Source: Pectobacterium colocasium
GTDB taxonomy: Bacteria; Pseudomonadota; Gammaproteobacteria; Enterobacterales; Enterobacteriaceae
Length of the DNA: 64,000 nt
Direction of reading: 5' to 3'
Assembly (NCBI RefSeq): GCF_020181655.1
Contig: NZ_CP084032.1
Location: 806,001-870,000 of the forward strand
Part shown: in pieces, positions 1-9,118 of the stretch
Layout of the letters: every line of letters starts with the position of its first letter
How positions within the stretch are numbered: position 1 is the stretch's first letter
Position numbers and translations under genes: made by a program
The notes under the pieces: model-generated
Seen by the model: only the letters and a program-made list of their open reading frames with translations
The model's database searches: none
What the model was told of the DNA's origin: nothing

Positions 1-179
1 CGATCGGTGCAACAGGTCAGGTGCCGCTGTTAGATGGCATCGCGTTTAATGTCGATACTACCCTCTGGCCGGATCCGAGTATCAAAGAAGTGGAAATGGT
101 GTACCGATTGGATATTAACGAATTTCGCGGTAAACGTTCGGTGCAACTGTTGATTCAACATCTGTGGCCGCGTGCGTGA
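1..179 (+). CDS. recJ: RecJ single-strand exonuclease, C-terminal end only
   Basis: Partial gene: only the last 58 codons are in the window, read from base 3 and ending at TGA 177-179. The tail contains the stretches DGIAFNVDTTLWPD and YRLDINEFRGKRS, which closely match the end of enterobacterial RecJ (5'-3' single-strand DNA exonuclease of the RecF recombination and mismatch repair pathways). Position immediately upstream of prfB-lysS is the standard enterobacterial order. The catalytic DHH region lies outside the window, so integrity cannot be judged. Confidence 0.9.
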   Translation, partial: IGATGQVPLLDGIAFNVDTTLWPDPSIKEVEMVYRLDINEFRGKRSVQLLIQHLWPRA

Positions 180-285
180 ACGGAATACGGCGGGCAGAAA
201 GTCTATAAACTGAGCCTTTTATCCGCTAGAATGGCGGGTTACACCATTCCGTTGTCAACGACTTAACGTAAGAATATAAAAAATC

Positions 286-1384
286 ATGTTTGAAATTAAT
301 CCGGTAAAAAACCGCATTCAGGACCTGTCTGAACGTAGTGCCGTTCTTAGGGGGTATCTTTGACTATGATGCCAAGAAAGAACGCCTCGAAGAAGTAAAC
401 GCCGAACTGGAACAGCCTGATGTCTGGAATGAGCCTGAACGCGCTCAGGCATTAGGAAAAGAACGCTCCTCGCTGGAAGCCATCGTAGACACCATCGATC
501 AACTGACTCAGGGTCTGGAAGATGTGGCTGGTCTGCTTGAGCTCGCGGTGGAAGAAGAAGACGAAGATACGTTTAATGAAACGTCGGTAGAACTGGACGC
601 GCTGGAAAATAAATTAGGCCAGCTCGAATTCCGTCGCATGTTCTCCGGCCAGTACGACAGTGCGGATTGCTACCTGGATATTCAGGCAGGTTCTGGCGGT
701 ACAGAAGCGCAGGACTGGGCCAGCATGCTGGTGCGTATGTACCTGCGTTGGGCGGAAGCCAAAGGGTTTAAAACCGAAATTATTGAAGAGTCAGACGGTG
801 ACGTGGCCGGTACGAAATCCGCCACCATCAAGATCATCGGTGACTATGCGTTTGGCTGGCTGCGTACCGAAACCGGTGTACACCGTCTGGTACGTAAGAG
901 CCCGTTCGATTCCGGCGGCCGCCGCCACACCTCATTCAGTTCCGCGTTCGTCTACCCGGAAGTTGAGGACGATATCGATATCGAAATCAATCCGGCCGAC
1001 CTGCGTATTGACGTTTACCGTGCCTCCGGTGCGGGTGGTCAGCACGTTAACCGGACAGAATCTGCGGTGCGTATTACCCACATGCCTACCGGTATTGTCA
1101 CGCAATGTCAGAACGATCGTTCCCAGCATAAAAACAAAGATCAGGCGATGAAACAGCTGAAAGCCAAGCTGTATGAGTTTGAGATGCAAAAGAAAAATGC
1201 TGAAAAACAGGCGATGGAAGACAACAAATCTGATATCGGCTGGGGTAGCCAGATTCGTTCTTATGTTCTGGATGATTCGCGCATCAAAGATTTACGTACC
1301 GGAGTGGAAACACGTAACACTCAGGCCGTACTGGATGGCGATCTGGACAAATTTATTGAAGCAAGTTTAAAAGCGGGGTTATAA
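286..1384 (+). CDS. prfB: Peptide chain release factor 2, made by programmed +1 frameshift
   Basis: RF2 recognises UGA and UAA stop codons and triggers peptide release on the ribosome. Translation starts at ATG 286 and reads 25 codons to an in-frame TGA at 361-363. Slipping one base forward at CTT-TGA-C continues at 362 and gives 365 residues, the usual RF2 length. An AGGGGG element sits just upstream of the slip site, as in the classic autoregulatory arrangement. The SPF tripeptide that reads stop codons (in RKSPFDS) and the catalytic GGQ loop (GAGGQHVN) are both present. lysS begins 8 bases after the stop, so the two genes form an operon. Coordinates should be read as 286-360 joined to 362-1384. 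Confidence 0.97.
346..363 (+). promoter_or_regulatory. Programmed +1 ribosomal frameshift site of prfB
   Basis: CTT AGG GGG TAT CTT TGA C: the AGGGGG stretch can pair with the 16S rRNA anti-Shine-Dalgarno, pushing the ribosome to slip from CTT into the +1 frame at the in-frame UGA. When RF2 is abundant the UGA is used as a stop; when it is scarce the shift occurs. This is the known feedback loop for RF2, and the site appears identical to the E. coli one. Confidence 0.96.
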
Positions 1385-1392
1385 GAATTCAC

Positions 1393-2910
1393 ATGGCTGA
1401 ATCACAATCACAGGGTGCCGATCAGGCGCAGGATCTGAATAACGAATTAAAAACGCGTCGTGAAAAGCTGGTAGCGCTGCGTGAAACCGGGATCGCATTC
1501 CCGAATGATTTCCGCCGTGACAACACGTCCGATCGTCTGCACGCTGAGTTCGATGGTAAAGAGAACGAAGAGCTGGAAGAACTGGGCGTTGAAGTGACCG
1601 TGGCGGGCCGTATGATGACCCGTCGCATCATGGGTAAAGCCTCTTTCGTGACCTTGCAGGACGTCGGTGGCCGTATTCAGCTGTATGTTTCCCGCGACGA
1701 TCTGGCGGAAGGCATCTATAACGAGCAGTTCAAAAAATGGGATTTGGGCGATATTCTGGGCGCGCGCGGTAAGCTGTTCAAAACCAAAACGGGCGAACTG
1801 TCCATCCACTGTACCGAACTGCGTCTGCTGACCAAAGCGCTGCGCCCGCTGCCGGATAAATTCCACGGTCTGGCCGATCAGGAAACCCGTTACCGTCAGC
1901 GCTATCTGGATCTGATCGCTAACGATGAATCTCGCAATACCTTCCGTATTCGTTCCAAAGTGATGGCGGCGATCCGTAGCTTCATGGTCGATCACGGCTT
2001 CATGGAAGTCGAAACGCCAATGATGCAGGTGATCCCTGGCGGTGCGTCTGCCCGTCCGTTCATTACGCACCACAACGCGCTGGACATCGACATGTACCTG
2101 CGTATCGCGCCGGAACTGTACCTGAAGCGTCTGGTTGTCGGTGGCTTTGAGCGTGTGTTCGAGATCAACCGTAACTTCCGTAACGAAGGTGTTTCCCCAC
2201 GTCATAACCCTGAATTCACCATGATGGAACTTTATATGGCGTATGCCGATTATAAAGACCTGATTGTGCTGACGGAGAACCTGTTCCGTACGCTGACGCA
2301 GGACGTGCTGGGCTCGACGACGGTGGAATACGGCGACCAGACATTCGACTTCGGTAAGCCGTTCGAGAAGCTGACGATGCGCGAAGCGATCTGCAAATAC
2401 CGCCCTGAAACCAACGTTGCCGATCTGGACGATTTGGAGAAAGCGACCGCGATCGCCCAGTCTCTGGGGATCAAGATCGAAAAAAGCTGGGGTCTGGGCC
2501 GTATCGTGACCGAGATCTTCGAAGAGACCGCAGAAAGCAGCCTGATTCAACCGACCTTCATCACTGAATACCCGGCTGAAGTGTCACCGCTGGCGCGTCG
2601 TAACGATCAGAACCCGGAAATCACCGATCGCTTTGAGTTCTTCATCGGCGGCCGTGAAATCGGTAACGGCTTCTCCGAGCTGAACGATGCTGAGGATCAG
2701 GCAGAGCGTTTTGCTCAGCAGGTGAATGCTAAAGACGCGGGCGATGACGAAGCGATGTTCTACGACGAAGACTACGTGACTGCACTGGAGCACGGCCTGC
2801 CGCCAACAGCGGGTCTGGGTATCGGTATCGACCGTATGGTGATGTTGTTCACGAACAGCCACACCATCCGCGACGTGATCCTGTTCCCGGCGATGCGTCC
2901 GCAGAAGTAA
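1393..2910 (+). CDS. lysS: Lysyl-tRNA synthetase, class II
   Basis: Charges tRNA-Lys with lysine in the cytoplasm. The 505-residue length matches enterobacterial LysS. An N-terminal OB-fold anticodon-binding domain ([18 protein letters not shown] region, about residues 65-145) is followed by the class II catalytic core: motif 2 in [14 protein letters not shown] and motif 3 in [13 protein letters not shown] near the C-terminus. It is translated from ATG 1393, 8 bases behind prfB, and is followed by a strong rho-independent terminator, so prfB-lysS is a two-gene unit as in other enterobacteria. The paralogue lysU could look similar, but the prfB linkage argues for lysS. Confidence 0.97.
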   Translation: MAESQSQGADQAQDLNNELKTRREKLVALRETGIAFPNDFRRDNTSDRLHAEFDGKENEELEELGVEVTVAGRMMTRRIMGKASFVTLQDVGGRIQLYVSRDDLAEGIYNEQFKKWDLGDILGARGKLFKTKTGELSIHCTELRLLTKALRPLPDKFHGLADQETRYRQRYLDLIANDESRNTFRIRSKVMAAIRSFMVDHGFMEVETPMMQVIPGGASARPFITHHNALDIDMYLRIAPELYLKRLVVGGFERVFEINRNFRNEGVSPRHNPEFTMMELYMAYADYKDLIVLTENLFRTLTQDVLGSTTVEYGDQTFDFGKPFEKLTMREAICKYRPETNVADLDDLEKATAIAQSLGIKIEKSWGLGRIVTEIFEETAESSLIQPTFITEYPAEVSPLARRNDQNPEITDRFEFFIGGREIGNGFSELNDAEDQAERFAQQVNAKDAGDDEAMFYDEDYVTALEHGLPPTAGLGIGIDRMVMLFTNSHTIRDVILFPAMRPQK

Positions 2911-2956
2911 GACGCTGGGCGTAAAAATAAGCCTGAGATTGTCGTCAAACCTCATT

Positions 2957-2984
2957 AAACCGGTGCAGCTGCACCGGTTTTTTA
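2957..2984 (+). terminator. Rho-independent terminator after lysS
   Basis: A perfect 24-base palindrome (2957-2980, arms AAACCGGTGCAG and CTGCACCGGTTT) runs into a T-rich tail. It lies about 45 bases after the lysS stop. Confidence 0.9.
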
Positions 2985-3001
2985 CTATCGACAATGTAAA
3001 A

Positions 3002-3074
3002 TTTTAGGGGAAACGTGGGGATGAGGTTCCCGTAGGGATACCTCGCCCCGTGGTAGCCCCGTGTATCTCGATCT
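3002..3074. repeat. Intergenic hairpin repeat, copy 1 (second copy at 62033)
   Basis: This stretch contains GAGGTTCCCGTAGGGATACC and can fold on itself (TCCC/GGGA core, GAGGT/ACCTC, GGGG/CCCC outer arms). A second copy lies at 62033-62102 with the same core. One base-pair in the inner arm differs as a pair (GGGG/CCCC here, GGTG/CACC there), so the pairing is kept. It resembles a dispersed non-coding repeat family of soft-rot enterobacteria; I cannot name the family. Confidence 0.75.
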
Positions 3075-3173
3075 CACCTCGTTTTTCTCCACATTCTTGC
3101 CGTCATTCTGCCATTGTCGCCCGATGGGGGAAGATGTTATTTTCAGGCATTCATTCACTGCCGGAACACTATC

Positions 3174-3929
3174 ATGATGACGTACCGCGATGCCTGGTTC
3201 GAACTGGCGCTGTTAACCAACGGGCGCAGTTTTCCACGGCATACGCACGACGAGTTCGTCATCAGCGCCAATCTCAGCGGGTTGGAGACGGTCTGGCTGG
3301 ATGGAGAAACCTTTGTTGTCACTAACGATATGGTGACGACCTACAATCCCGATCAGCTACAAGGCAGTGATAATGCGTTTGACCGTTGGCAGTGTGCATC
3401 GCTGTACGTTCATCCGCAGGCGTTCGAGCATTATTTCCACCAAGCTTTTCGGTTTTCACGGGGCTGGAATCCGTCGCCGCAATTGGCGTCCGAGCTAAAA
3501 CAGCTGGTCATCTATGATTTGGACGACAGCACGCGTCAGGAGCGCATTATCCTGCTGCTGGCTGCGTTGATGGAAAACCAGCACCCTATGCCGTCTCAAG
3601 GTCAGGTCAAAGAAGCAGAGCGGATCACGCGGATCAAAGACGGGTTGCTGAACGATCTCAGCGATGTCCCCACGCTCGATCAGCTCGCGCAGCAGGAAAA
3701 TCTGTCAGTCGCCCATCTGGTTCGTTCGTTTAATCAGGCGGTTGGGCTGCCACCGTTGGCGTGGCTGATGCAGCGACGCATGTGTAAAGCGCGGGAGCTG
3801 CTGCGGCAGGGAGCCGCGATCAGCCAGGTTGCGGGCGATGTCGGGTTTGCCGATCAGGCGCATTTCACGAAAGCCTTCAACCGCTATAATGCCATGACGC
3901 CGGGGCAGTTCCGCCGTATCAATTTTTGA
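3174..3929 (+). CDS. AraC-family transcriptional regulator with cupin sensor domain
   Basis: The protein has about 251 residues. The N-terminal half is an AraC-type cupin ligand-binding fold (histidines in FPRHTHDEFVIS, about residues 17-30). The C-terminal ~85 residues carry the double helix-turn-helix of AraC/XylS proteins, with recognisable LAQQENLSVAHLVRSF and VAGDVGFADQAHFTKAFNRY. The ATG at 3174 is chosen because a GGAA motif lies about 7 bases upstream; the frame is open back to 3114 but that start lacks such a site. The LysE-type exporter follows at 63 bases on the same strand, so this protein likely controls export of an amino acid or related metabolite. The effector is unknown. Confidence 0.85.
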   Translation: MMTYRDAWFELALLTNGRSFPRHTHDEFVISANLSGLETVWLDGETFVVTNDMVTTYNPDQLQGSDNAFDRWQCASLYVHPQAFEHYFHQAFRFSRGWNPSPQLASELKQLVIYDLDDSTRQERIILLLAALMENQHPMPSQGQVKEAERITRIKDGLLNDLSDVPTLDQLAQQENLSVAHLVRSFNQAVGLPPLAWLMQRRMCKARELLRQGAAISQVAGDVGFADQAHFTKAFNRYNAMTPGQFRRINF

Positions 3930-3991
3930 CAATACAGCGTGTCCTTTGGGCTCTAGACTCGCCTTATTACTTAATGCTCGAAGGGAATACC

Positions 3992-4675
3992 ATGCTGTTA
4001 GTTGCGTTCACGGGGATGCTGTTATCTCTATCATTGTGTCTCGATCTGGGGATGGTCAATACCGCGATTATTAACCGCGGGCTGCGGCACGGAGCGCGAT
4101 CGGCGTTTTATATCGGGCTGGGTTCCTGTTTCGGCGATCTGTTTTATGCCACGCTGTCGGTGCTGGGGCTGGCGGTCGTCTTTAATCTGACACCTGTGCG
4201 TTGGGCGCTATGGATTGGAGGCGGGCTGATTCTGATCTGGATGACGTTCAGTATGGCGCGCGCGGCATGGCGTGACTATCAGGTTAAACGCTTTGCCGAT
4301 CTCTCTGAGTCAGCGAGCGCTGCGAGTTTTTCCACTCCACCAGCGCGTTATACCGAGTTTTTCAGCGGCGTAGGTATGGCACTGGCCTCACCAACGGCGT
4401 TACTGTGGTTTGCAGCGATTGGTGGCACCATTATCGCGCAGTCTACCGATGGCTCAGCCTTCATGATTAGCCTGTTTCTGCTGGGCTTTTTCGTGGGTGG
4501 CGTGCTGTGGACATGCTTCCTTGCCGCGCTGGTGAAGTACGGTCAGCGGCTGCTGAAAGAGCGTATCTCATTCTATTGCAGCCTGATCTCCGCCATACTA
4601 TTTGCCTACTTTGCCTGGCACGTTATTTCCAGCGGCTATGAGACGCTGTTTCTGCCGCTCTCCACGGCTGCATGA
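3992..4675 (+). CDS. LysE-family amino-acid exporter
   Basis: A 227-residue inner-membrane protein with about six hydrophobic segments. The N-terminal pattern (CLDLGMVNTAIINRGLRHGA followed by GLGSCFGDLFYATLSVLGL) is typical of the LysE/RhtB superfamily, which exports amino acids and related small molecules using the proton gradient. The ATG at 3992 has an AAGGGA ribosome site 6 bases upstream; the frame is open to a TTG at 3926 but that would overlap the preceding gene. Adjacency to the AraC-type regulator suggests a regulator-exporter pair. Substrate not predictable. Confidence 0.85.
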   Translation: MLLVAFTGMLLSLSLCLDLGMVNTAIINRGLRHGARSAFYIGLGSCFGDLFYATLSVLGLAVVFNLTPVRWALWIGGGLILIWMTFSMARAAWRDYQVKRFADLSESASAASFSTPPARYTEFFSGVGMALASPTALLWFAAIGGTIIAQSTDGSAFMISLFLLGFFVGGVLWTCFLAALVKYGQRLLKERISFYCSLISAILFAYFAWHVISSGYETLFLPLSTAA

Positions 4676-4681
4676 CCGCTC

Positions 4682-4709
4682 AAAACCGCAGCACTTTGCC
4701 GGGTTTTTT
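4682..4709 (+). terminator. Probable terminator after the LysE-type gene
   Basis: AAAACC pairs with GGGTTTT around an imperfect GCA/TGC inner stem, and the structure runs into six T residues. The stem has bulges, so it is weaker than the lysS terminator. Confidence 0.55.
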
Positions 4710-4711
4710 AC

Positions 4712-4739
4712 TTGCTCGGCAACGGCATAGCGCTATAAT
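4712..4739 (+). promoter_or_regulatory. Probable promoter of the tRNA-Gly gene
   Basis: A perfect TATAAT (4734-4739) lies 17 bases before the mature tRNA, with TTGCTC 16 bases further upstream as a weak -35. The short GC-containing stretch after the -10 fits a stable-RNA promoter. Confidence 0.6.
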
Positions 4740-4755
4740 GCCGATCGCTCTCTGT

Positions 4756-4829
4756 GCGAGTGTAGTTCAATGGTAGAACGGCAGCTTCCCAAGCTGCATA
4801 CGAGGGTTCGATTCCCTTCACTCGCTCCA
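4756..4829 (+). tRNA. glyU: tRNA-Gly (anticodon CCC)
   Basis: The 74 bases fold as a complete cloverleaf: acceptor arms GCGAGTG and CACTCGC, anticodon stem GCAGC/GCTGC around loop TTCCCAA (anticodon CCC, reading GGG glycine codons), T-arm GAGGGTTCGATTCCCTT, discriminator T and encoded CCA. Its 3' end (from 4806) recurs at 11004 and 23018, so it is the integration site of the two following elements and was rebuilt intact by them. Confidence 0.95.
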
Positions 4830-4830
4830 A
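4806..4830 (+). other. Attachment site att1 (tRNA 3' end, left boundary of element 1)
   Basis: 25 bases from the T-arm to just past CCA. An exact 25-base copy is at 11004-11028 and a 20-base copy (ATTCCCTTCACTCGCTCCAA) is at 23018-23037. The three copies define two tandem integrated elements. Confidence 0.9.
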
Positions 4831-6076
4831 GCTCTCTTCTCTAAATACTATTTAGAATCAATAGGCTAAAAGCGGATGCGGCCTGTGTTATCCATAATGG
4901 TACACACTGTGTTACCCATTGCTGCTGCGATCTGGTATGTGGTCAAGGGAGCATATCAAATAGCTGGCGGTGGTTCTACGTTCTTACCGCGATAGCCCAA
5001 CAACGAACAAAAAGCCGAACACCCGGCATAACTCCCGAACAGCGGCGCTTACGACAACCTTAGCGCGGGATAAACAGGCGATTGATGGGATTCCTAACCT
5101 GCGCGGGAAAGTGGCAGGCTCTACCCCGTTTCATGCATACGATAATGCGTACCTGACTTACTGCTCGTTACCGCTGATATATATGCATCTCTGATGCCCT
5201 GCCTATAGCGTTTTGTTGATGTACCCATCACGGCGCTAAATGTCTTGTATTGCCTAAAATTTTATACAGGATTGTAAAATCCCCCCCGACTCAAAATTAG
5301 TATATTCACGCGAGGGTCCACCTCTACTCGCACAACTCCTAGCGCCCCCTGTGGCGCTTCGCCGTGGTGAGCGTTGCGTGGCTGCTCGCGTGTTGTACAC
5401 GGTACTGTACTGCCACGTTCTGCTGTTCGGTGTGTAGCGACTCTCTTCTTTACTCTCTCATTCGGGGAGGGAGTGGGACGGTGTGCGTGTGGGGGCTTGC
5501 TTTCTTCGTACCCTCTTCGCGGTGATACATCCACTTGCTTTCTTCATTGATACACTCTCATATCACTCTCTCTTACTCTCTGAGTAAGCACTCTCCGAGT
5601 GCTCTGGGTCGTTCGAGTTCGTTCACCTCACAGTTCATTCTTTACTGTTCGATTCACTATTCATTCACTTGTCCTCTCATCCTTCGAGTACTCGTTCATT
5701 CTTCTCTCTCTTATTAGTGTCGTTCTAATTTATTTGTTAACATTATCAACTTATTATGTAATTCGTGTGCTTTGTTTATTTAAATCATGCACTGATTAAT
5801 CATGCATTTAAATGATTAATTATGTGGTATGCGATTATTGTTTATCTTGTATTAAAACGTACTTGCTTCTTTGAATGGGGATAAAAATTTTAGCCGCTGG
5901 TTTCAGCCAATGGGTAAAGTTAGCCGCGCCGTTGCGTGGTCTCATTAGGTTATCAATTGAGTACACAACACTGAGACACGCTGAGACATATCAATTAAGT
6001 ATCGATGAATAATTTACATAACTTTATTGATACTGTATCTTTAGCTTCAGTTAATTGACACTTTTGCGGGGTAGCT
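4831..6076. other. Gene-poor left arm of element 1
   Basis: About 1.25 kb with no convincing gene. A 74-codon frame at 4970-5194 lacks a ribosome site and family resemblance. From 5440 to 5740 the plus strand is a run of pyrimidine-rich TCTCT/TTCATTC/TTCGAGT words with small hairpins (AGCACTC/GAGTGCT at 5587-5603; CGAGTACTCG palindrome at 5685-5694). Just before the recombinase are a repeated CTGAGACA (near 5970) and the dyad GATACTGTATC (6029-6039), which may be a recombinase-binding or operator region. Confidence 0.5.
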
Positions 6077-6640
6077 ATGAGATTCGGATACGCACGAGTT
6101 AGCACTAAGGAACAGAACACTGCACGTCAGGAGGCAGCGTTACAACCGGTATGTGATGAGTTGTTGATAGATAAGGTATCGGGTAAGAACGCAGACAGAC
6201 CGCAGCTACAGGTGTTGTTACAGCGTGTGCGTACTGGTGACGTGGTGAATGTCAAAAGCGTTGACCGTCTGGCACGTAACACACGTGATTTACTGGAAAT
6301 ACTAGATACCTTGTTAGATGTTGGTGTCACAGTGCGCTTCCTAGATAACAGCATGGTGTTCACCGACGATCCCACGAGCCGATTCATGATAACTATGCTC
6401 GGCGCAGTAGGTGAACTGGAGAGATCCTTCATACGTCAGCGCCAATCTGAAGGCATAGCGATAGCTAAAGAGTCCGGTAAATTCAAAGGTAAGCCGAAGG
6501 ATACCGAGCTAAGGGGGAAGGTACGAGAACTGTTAAAGCGAGGATTAAAGCCTGATGAGGTTGCGAAGTTAGCGGGATGTGGCAGAGCTACAGTCTTTAG
6601 AATCAAGCGGGAATTCAATGATAGGAGGCAATTAGAATAA
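6077..6640 (+). CDS. Serine recombinase, resolvase/invertase family
   Basis: 187 residues, the usual size of Tn3-type resolvases and DNA invertases. The N-terminal catalytic domain starts RFGYARVSTKEQNTARQ, with the nucleophilic serine in YARVST (residue 9), and includes the DRLARNTRDLLEILD and GAVGELERSFIRQRQ stretches of the family. The C-terminus has a Hin-like helix-turn-helix (LKPDEVAKLAGCGRATVFRI). A GGGG ribosome site precedes ATG 6077. It could resolve dimers or invert a segment; a dyad at 6029-6039 is a possible binding site. It is unlikely to be the integrase, since a tyrosine integrase is present at the other end of the element. Confidence 0.88.
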   Translation: MRFGYARVSTKEQNTARQEAALQPVCDELLIDKVSGKNADRPQLQVLLQRVRTGDVVNVKSVDRLARNTRDLLEILDTLLDVGVTVRFLDNSMVFTDDPTSRFMITMLGAVGELERSFIRQRQSEGIAIAKESGKFKGKPKDTELRGKVRELLKRGLKPDEVAKLAGCGRATVFRIKREFNDRRQLE

Positions 6641-6841
6641 CTCTCATAAGGGGAGATAAAGTTCTACCAGTTCTACCTTTGCTAATCACTTGTCATCCCG
6701 AGGTGGTATTTAGAACGACACTTATAAGGGAAAGAAGCGCAGTCTGCACAAAACTTTTTAGCGTCCTTCTCTAACGCTCCGTGGCACGTGTGCTCGGAAT
6801 CCCCCCCTGAACCAATCCAGCACACCCACAAGGAGCGCACA

Positions 6842-7669
6842 ATGCTAGATGTTAATTCCTTACCGACGCAATTCAGTACTGTGGCCGATATTAAAGCAAC
6901 CCTTAGCCCAATGTGTCACGGCTGGTTTGACGGCTTCCACAGCGGTAAGTTACCGGACAGAGCAATACTAGAGCAGATCCCAGCTTACCGCGCAACGTGG
7001 TTCGCATACTGCGAATTTGCTGGCATTAGCGTAGCGAAGTTCCAACGCAATGGGCTAGCTCGTGAAATACACAAGCTGAATTGCAAGCATGGCAAGGAGC
7101 GATATGCGCTCATTCAGGCATTCGCAGGTGTAACAATCCCACTTCCGCAGAATCTGGTAGATGCGATTATCCGTAGCGCCTATCAGAATGTAATGCAGGA
7201 CGACACAGCAACCGCTAAGAGTATTATTGAGCAGCATACAGGCGACAATGCAGACTTAGCGAATAAAGTACGTACGTCTAAGCAGGTTAAGAAGGTGGTG
7301 AAAGCGGTGCGAGCAGCGGCGAGCGAAGAAGGTCATAAGCTCATGGATAATACATTGGGTAAGAAGATACACCACAATGCGGTTGTACAGGATACCGTGG
7401 GAAAGACCGTATCGAGCATTTTAGCCAGTAAGATTTTGGCTCGTAACATCGAGAGCCAACGGCAGGAGCTGGAGGTCATGAAAGCTCGACTTGCAGCACT
7501 TGAGGCGGCACAGCAACAACAAGCAGCCCGCAATGCTACTGATGATGCGGGGGATTGGAAGGAGAAGGCCAAAGAGTTACGTGCTCAAGGTAAATCATTC
7601 GCCGCCATTGCCCGTGAAGTTGGACGTAGTAAAGCACACGTAGCCCGCTTATTTTCCTACGTATCCTAA
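6842..7669 (+). CDS. Unrecognised element protein with coiled coil and C-terminal HTH
   Basis: 275 residues starting at ATG 6842 behind a good AAGGAG site. I do not recognise the family. Visible features are a basic, alanine-rich middle (TSKQVKKVVKAVRAAASEEG), a strong coiled-coil stretch (IESQRQELEVMKARLAALEA) followed by a glutamine run, and a C-terminal homeodomain-like helix-turn-helix (GKSFAAIAREVGRSKAHVAR). This architecture suits a DNA-binding protein that oligomerises, for example a replication or partition factor of the element, but that is inference. It ends just before a 7-bp inverted repeat (7671-7687). Confidence 0.7.
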   Translation: MLDVNSLPTQFSTVADIKATLSPMCHGWFDGFHSGKLPDRAILEQIPAYRATWFAYCEFAGISVAKFQRNGLAREIHKLNCKHGKERYALIQAFAGVTIPLPQNLVDAIIRSAYQNVMQDDTATAKSIIEQHTGDNADLANKVRTSKQVKKVVKAVRAAASEEGHKLMDNTLGKKIHHNAVVQDTVGKTVSSILASKILARNIESQRQELEVMKARLAALEAAQQQQAARNATDDAGDWKEKAKELRAQGKSFAAIAREVGRSKAHVARLFSYVS

Positions 7670-7670
7670 T

Positions 7671-7687
7671 CGTCTCATAATGAGACG
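7671..7687. repeat. Short inverted repeat after the HTH protein gene
   Basis: CGTCTCATAATGAGACG, a 7-bp stem with a 3-base loop, immediately after the stop at 7669. It has no T-run directly behind it; it may be a weak terminator or a protein-binding dyad. Confidence 0.45.
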
Positions 7688-8103
7688 ACTAAAATAGTAG
7701 GGATGGTATAGTTCTTTTTATACATAATTATACCAAACCCCCACCATATCCCGTCCCACACTGTACCGCAGCGCACATTCTCTACTCATACCGACTTTTC
7801 ACCTAACCTCTAATACGCGTACCATATTCCCCGTCTGTTCCTAATTGAAACCTTGTTCAGGTGTTTTATTACTTCTGCATCTATATTGGTCGTTTTTTTG
7901 GTGACCTTTATCTGTTTGATTATAAGTAAGGATTTTAAATGTTCCTCAGGAAAAAAACTCTATTCTTGTTGCGTTAAATATATTTAATGCAATGAGTTTT
8001 TGTGGTGTTCGAATGGTGTTAATTATTGTTTAATAATATTAATTGAATTGTTGGTTTAATTGTTTTGAAATAAATTCTATGTGTGTTTAATAAAGGGGGG
8101 AGA
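7688..8103. other. AT-rich non-coding gap in element 1
   Basis: About 415 bases with no open frame of note. The first part is CCCAC/TACCAAACCC-rich and the second (7860-8080) is strongly AT-rich, probably the promoter region of the HNH gene. No recognisable RNA or operator was found. Confidence 0.5.
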
Positions 8104-8610
8104 GTGATAAACCAGAATGAGATGAGTGATGTGGTGGCTACTTTATTTGCGGTTGATTCGGAATCAGCAAGCGGTTTAATATGGAAGTATGCCATTGCTA
8201 AAAGAGTTAAAATAGGGGCTTGTGCTGGGACCCTAGGTAAAGATGGTTACTGGGCGGTTCAATTGAAAGGAAAGAAATATGCTGTGCATCGTATTGTATG
8301 GTACTTGACTAACGGAGCCATTCCAGATGGATATTGTATTGACCATGCAGATGGTGATAGAGGTAATAATAGTATACTAAATCTTAGATTGGCTACTAGG
8401 GCACAGAATAGCCAGAATGCGCGTAAATTTATGACACATAATGATCTACCAAAGGGAGTAAGCGTTAATAAAGTAAGCGGAGTCTATTGTGCTCAAGTTC
8501 AGGTCAATGGGAAACGATGGCGTAAGCGTGGAAAGAACCTAGAGCAACTTACGCAAGAGTTACAGTTAGCCCGTACAAACTCACACGGGCAATTCGCATG
8601 CCATGGGTAA
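8104..8610 (+). CDS. HNH endonuclease with AP2-like DNA-binding tail
   Basis: About 168 residues. The HNH (HNH_3-type) core is visible as HRIVWYLTNGAIPDGYCIDH, followed by DGDRGNNSILNLRLATRAQNS with the conserved asparagines. The C-terminal stretch (YCAQVQVNGKRWRKRGKNLEQ) resembles the AP2-like fold seen in phage free-standing homing endonucleases. GTG 8104 is preferred because a purine-rich AAAGGGGGGAG lies just upstream; another GTG at 8083 is in frame. Such genes usually spread selfishly within phage-type DNA; a restriction-like or packaging role is less likely. Confidence 0.82.
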   Translation: MINQNEMSDVVATLFAVDSESASGLIWKYAIAKRVKIGACAGTLGKDGYWAVQLKGKKYAVHRIVWYLTNGAIPDGYCIDHADGDRGNNSILNLRLATRAQNSQNARKFMTHNDLPKGVSVNKVSGVYCAQVQVNGKRWRKRGKNLEQLTQELQLARTNSHGQFACHG

Positions 8611-8619
8611 ATGGAAATA

Positions 8620-9018
8620 TTAGTTCTTTGCTAATTCAGGGCAGCGTGGCGTTGTTAGGTTACTACAACGCCCAATGTCCATTCCGTTAATAATGAATAC
8701 TCTTGGTTTGGATGGGTAGTATTTATCGAGCAATGCTATCGTTTCATCTAGTAATTCATTGCAGGAATCTGGTGAGGCAATAACGGATTTAGTATTCACT
8801 TGTAATAAGCAACCGTCACTATAGTACCAACCATTAAAATGTTTAACCGAAATAGTTTGTAGAGAGATTGTATCAGTACCGCTTCCAACATAATATGATG
8901 CTTCATCATTCATTGGAGCGCGAGAGAATACAAGTAGAATAACTACTACAAAGCCCAGCGCGATAAGTTGAGCTGCTATTGAGATAGCACGCCCTTTAAT
9001 TACGGATATCTTGAACAT
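8620..9018 (-). CDS. Unknown single-pass membrane protein
   Basis: 132 residues from an ATG at 9018 preceded by AAGGGG. A basic N-terminus (MFKISVIKGR) leads into one hydrophobic segment (about residues 11-31, AQLIALGFVVVILLVF), then a soluble ~100-residue domain containing four cysteines, probably periplasmic. I do not recognise the family. It is convergent with the HNH gene (stops 10 bases apart) and follows another unknown minus-strand gene 100 bases upstream. It could be cargo such as a defence, exclusion or lysogeny-conversion protein; there is no direct evidence for any of these. Confidence 0.65.
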   Translation of the reverse strand: MFKISVIKGRAISIAAQLIALGFVVVILLVFSRAPMNDEASYYVGSGTDTISLQTISVKHFNGWYYSDGCLLQVNTKSVIASPDSCNELLDETIALLDKYYPSKPRVFIINGMDIGRCSNLTTPRCPELAKN

Positions 9019-9118
9019 ACTAGCCCCTTGCCTAGAGGAATTGTTATTATGTGTGTGCGGTTTCGCCCAGTGTCCCATAGCTTAGGCGGCACCCACTGTG
9101 CATTAATAATTTATTCAC

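Noticed and set aside
3926..3957. TTGACA promoter overlapping the AraC-type gene stop
   Set aside because: No acceptable -10 at 16-18 bases; the best TAGACT-like match has a 22-base spacer.
4970..5194. 74-codon frame after tRNA-Gly
   Set aside because: No ribosome site, no motif, and located in a gene-poor arm; probably chance.
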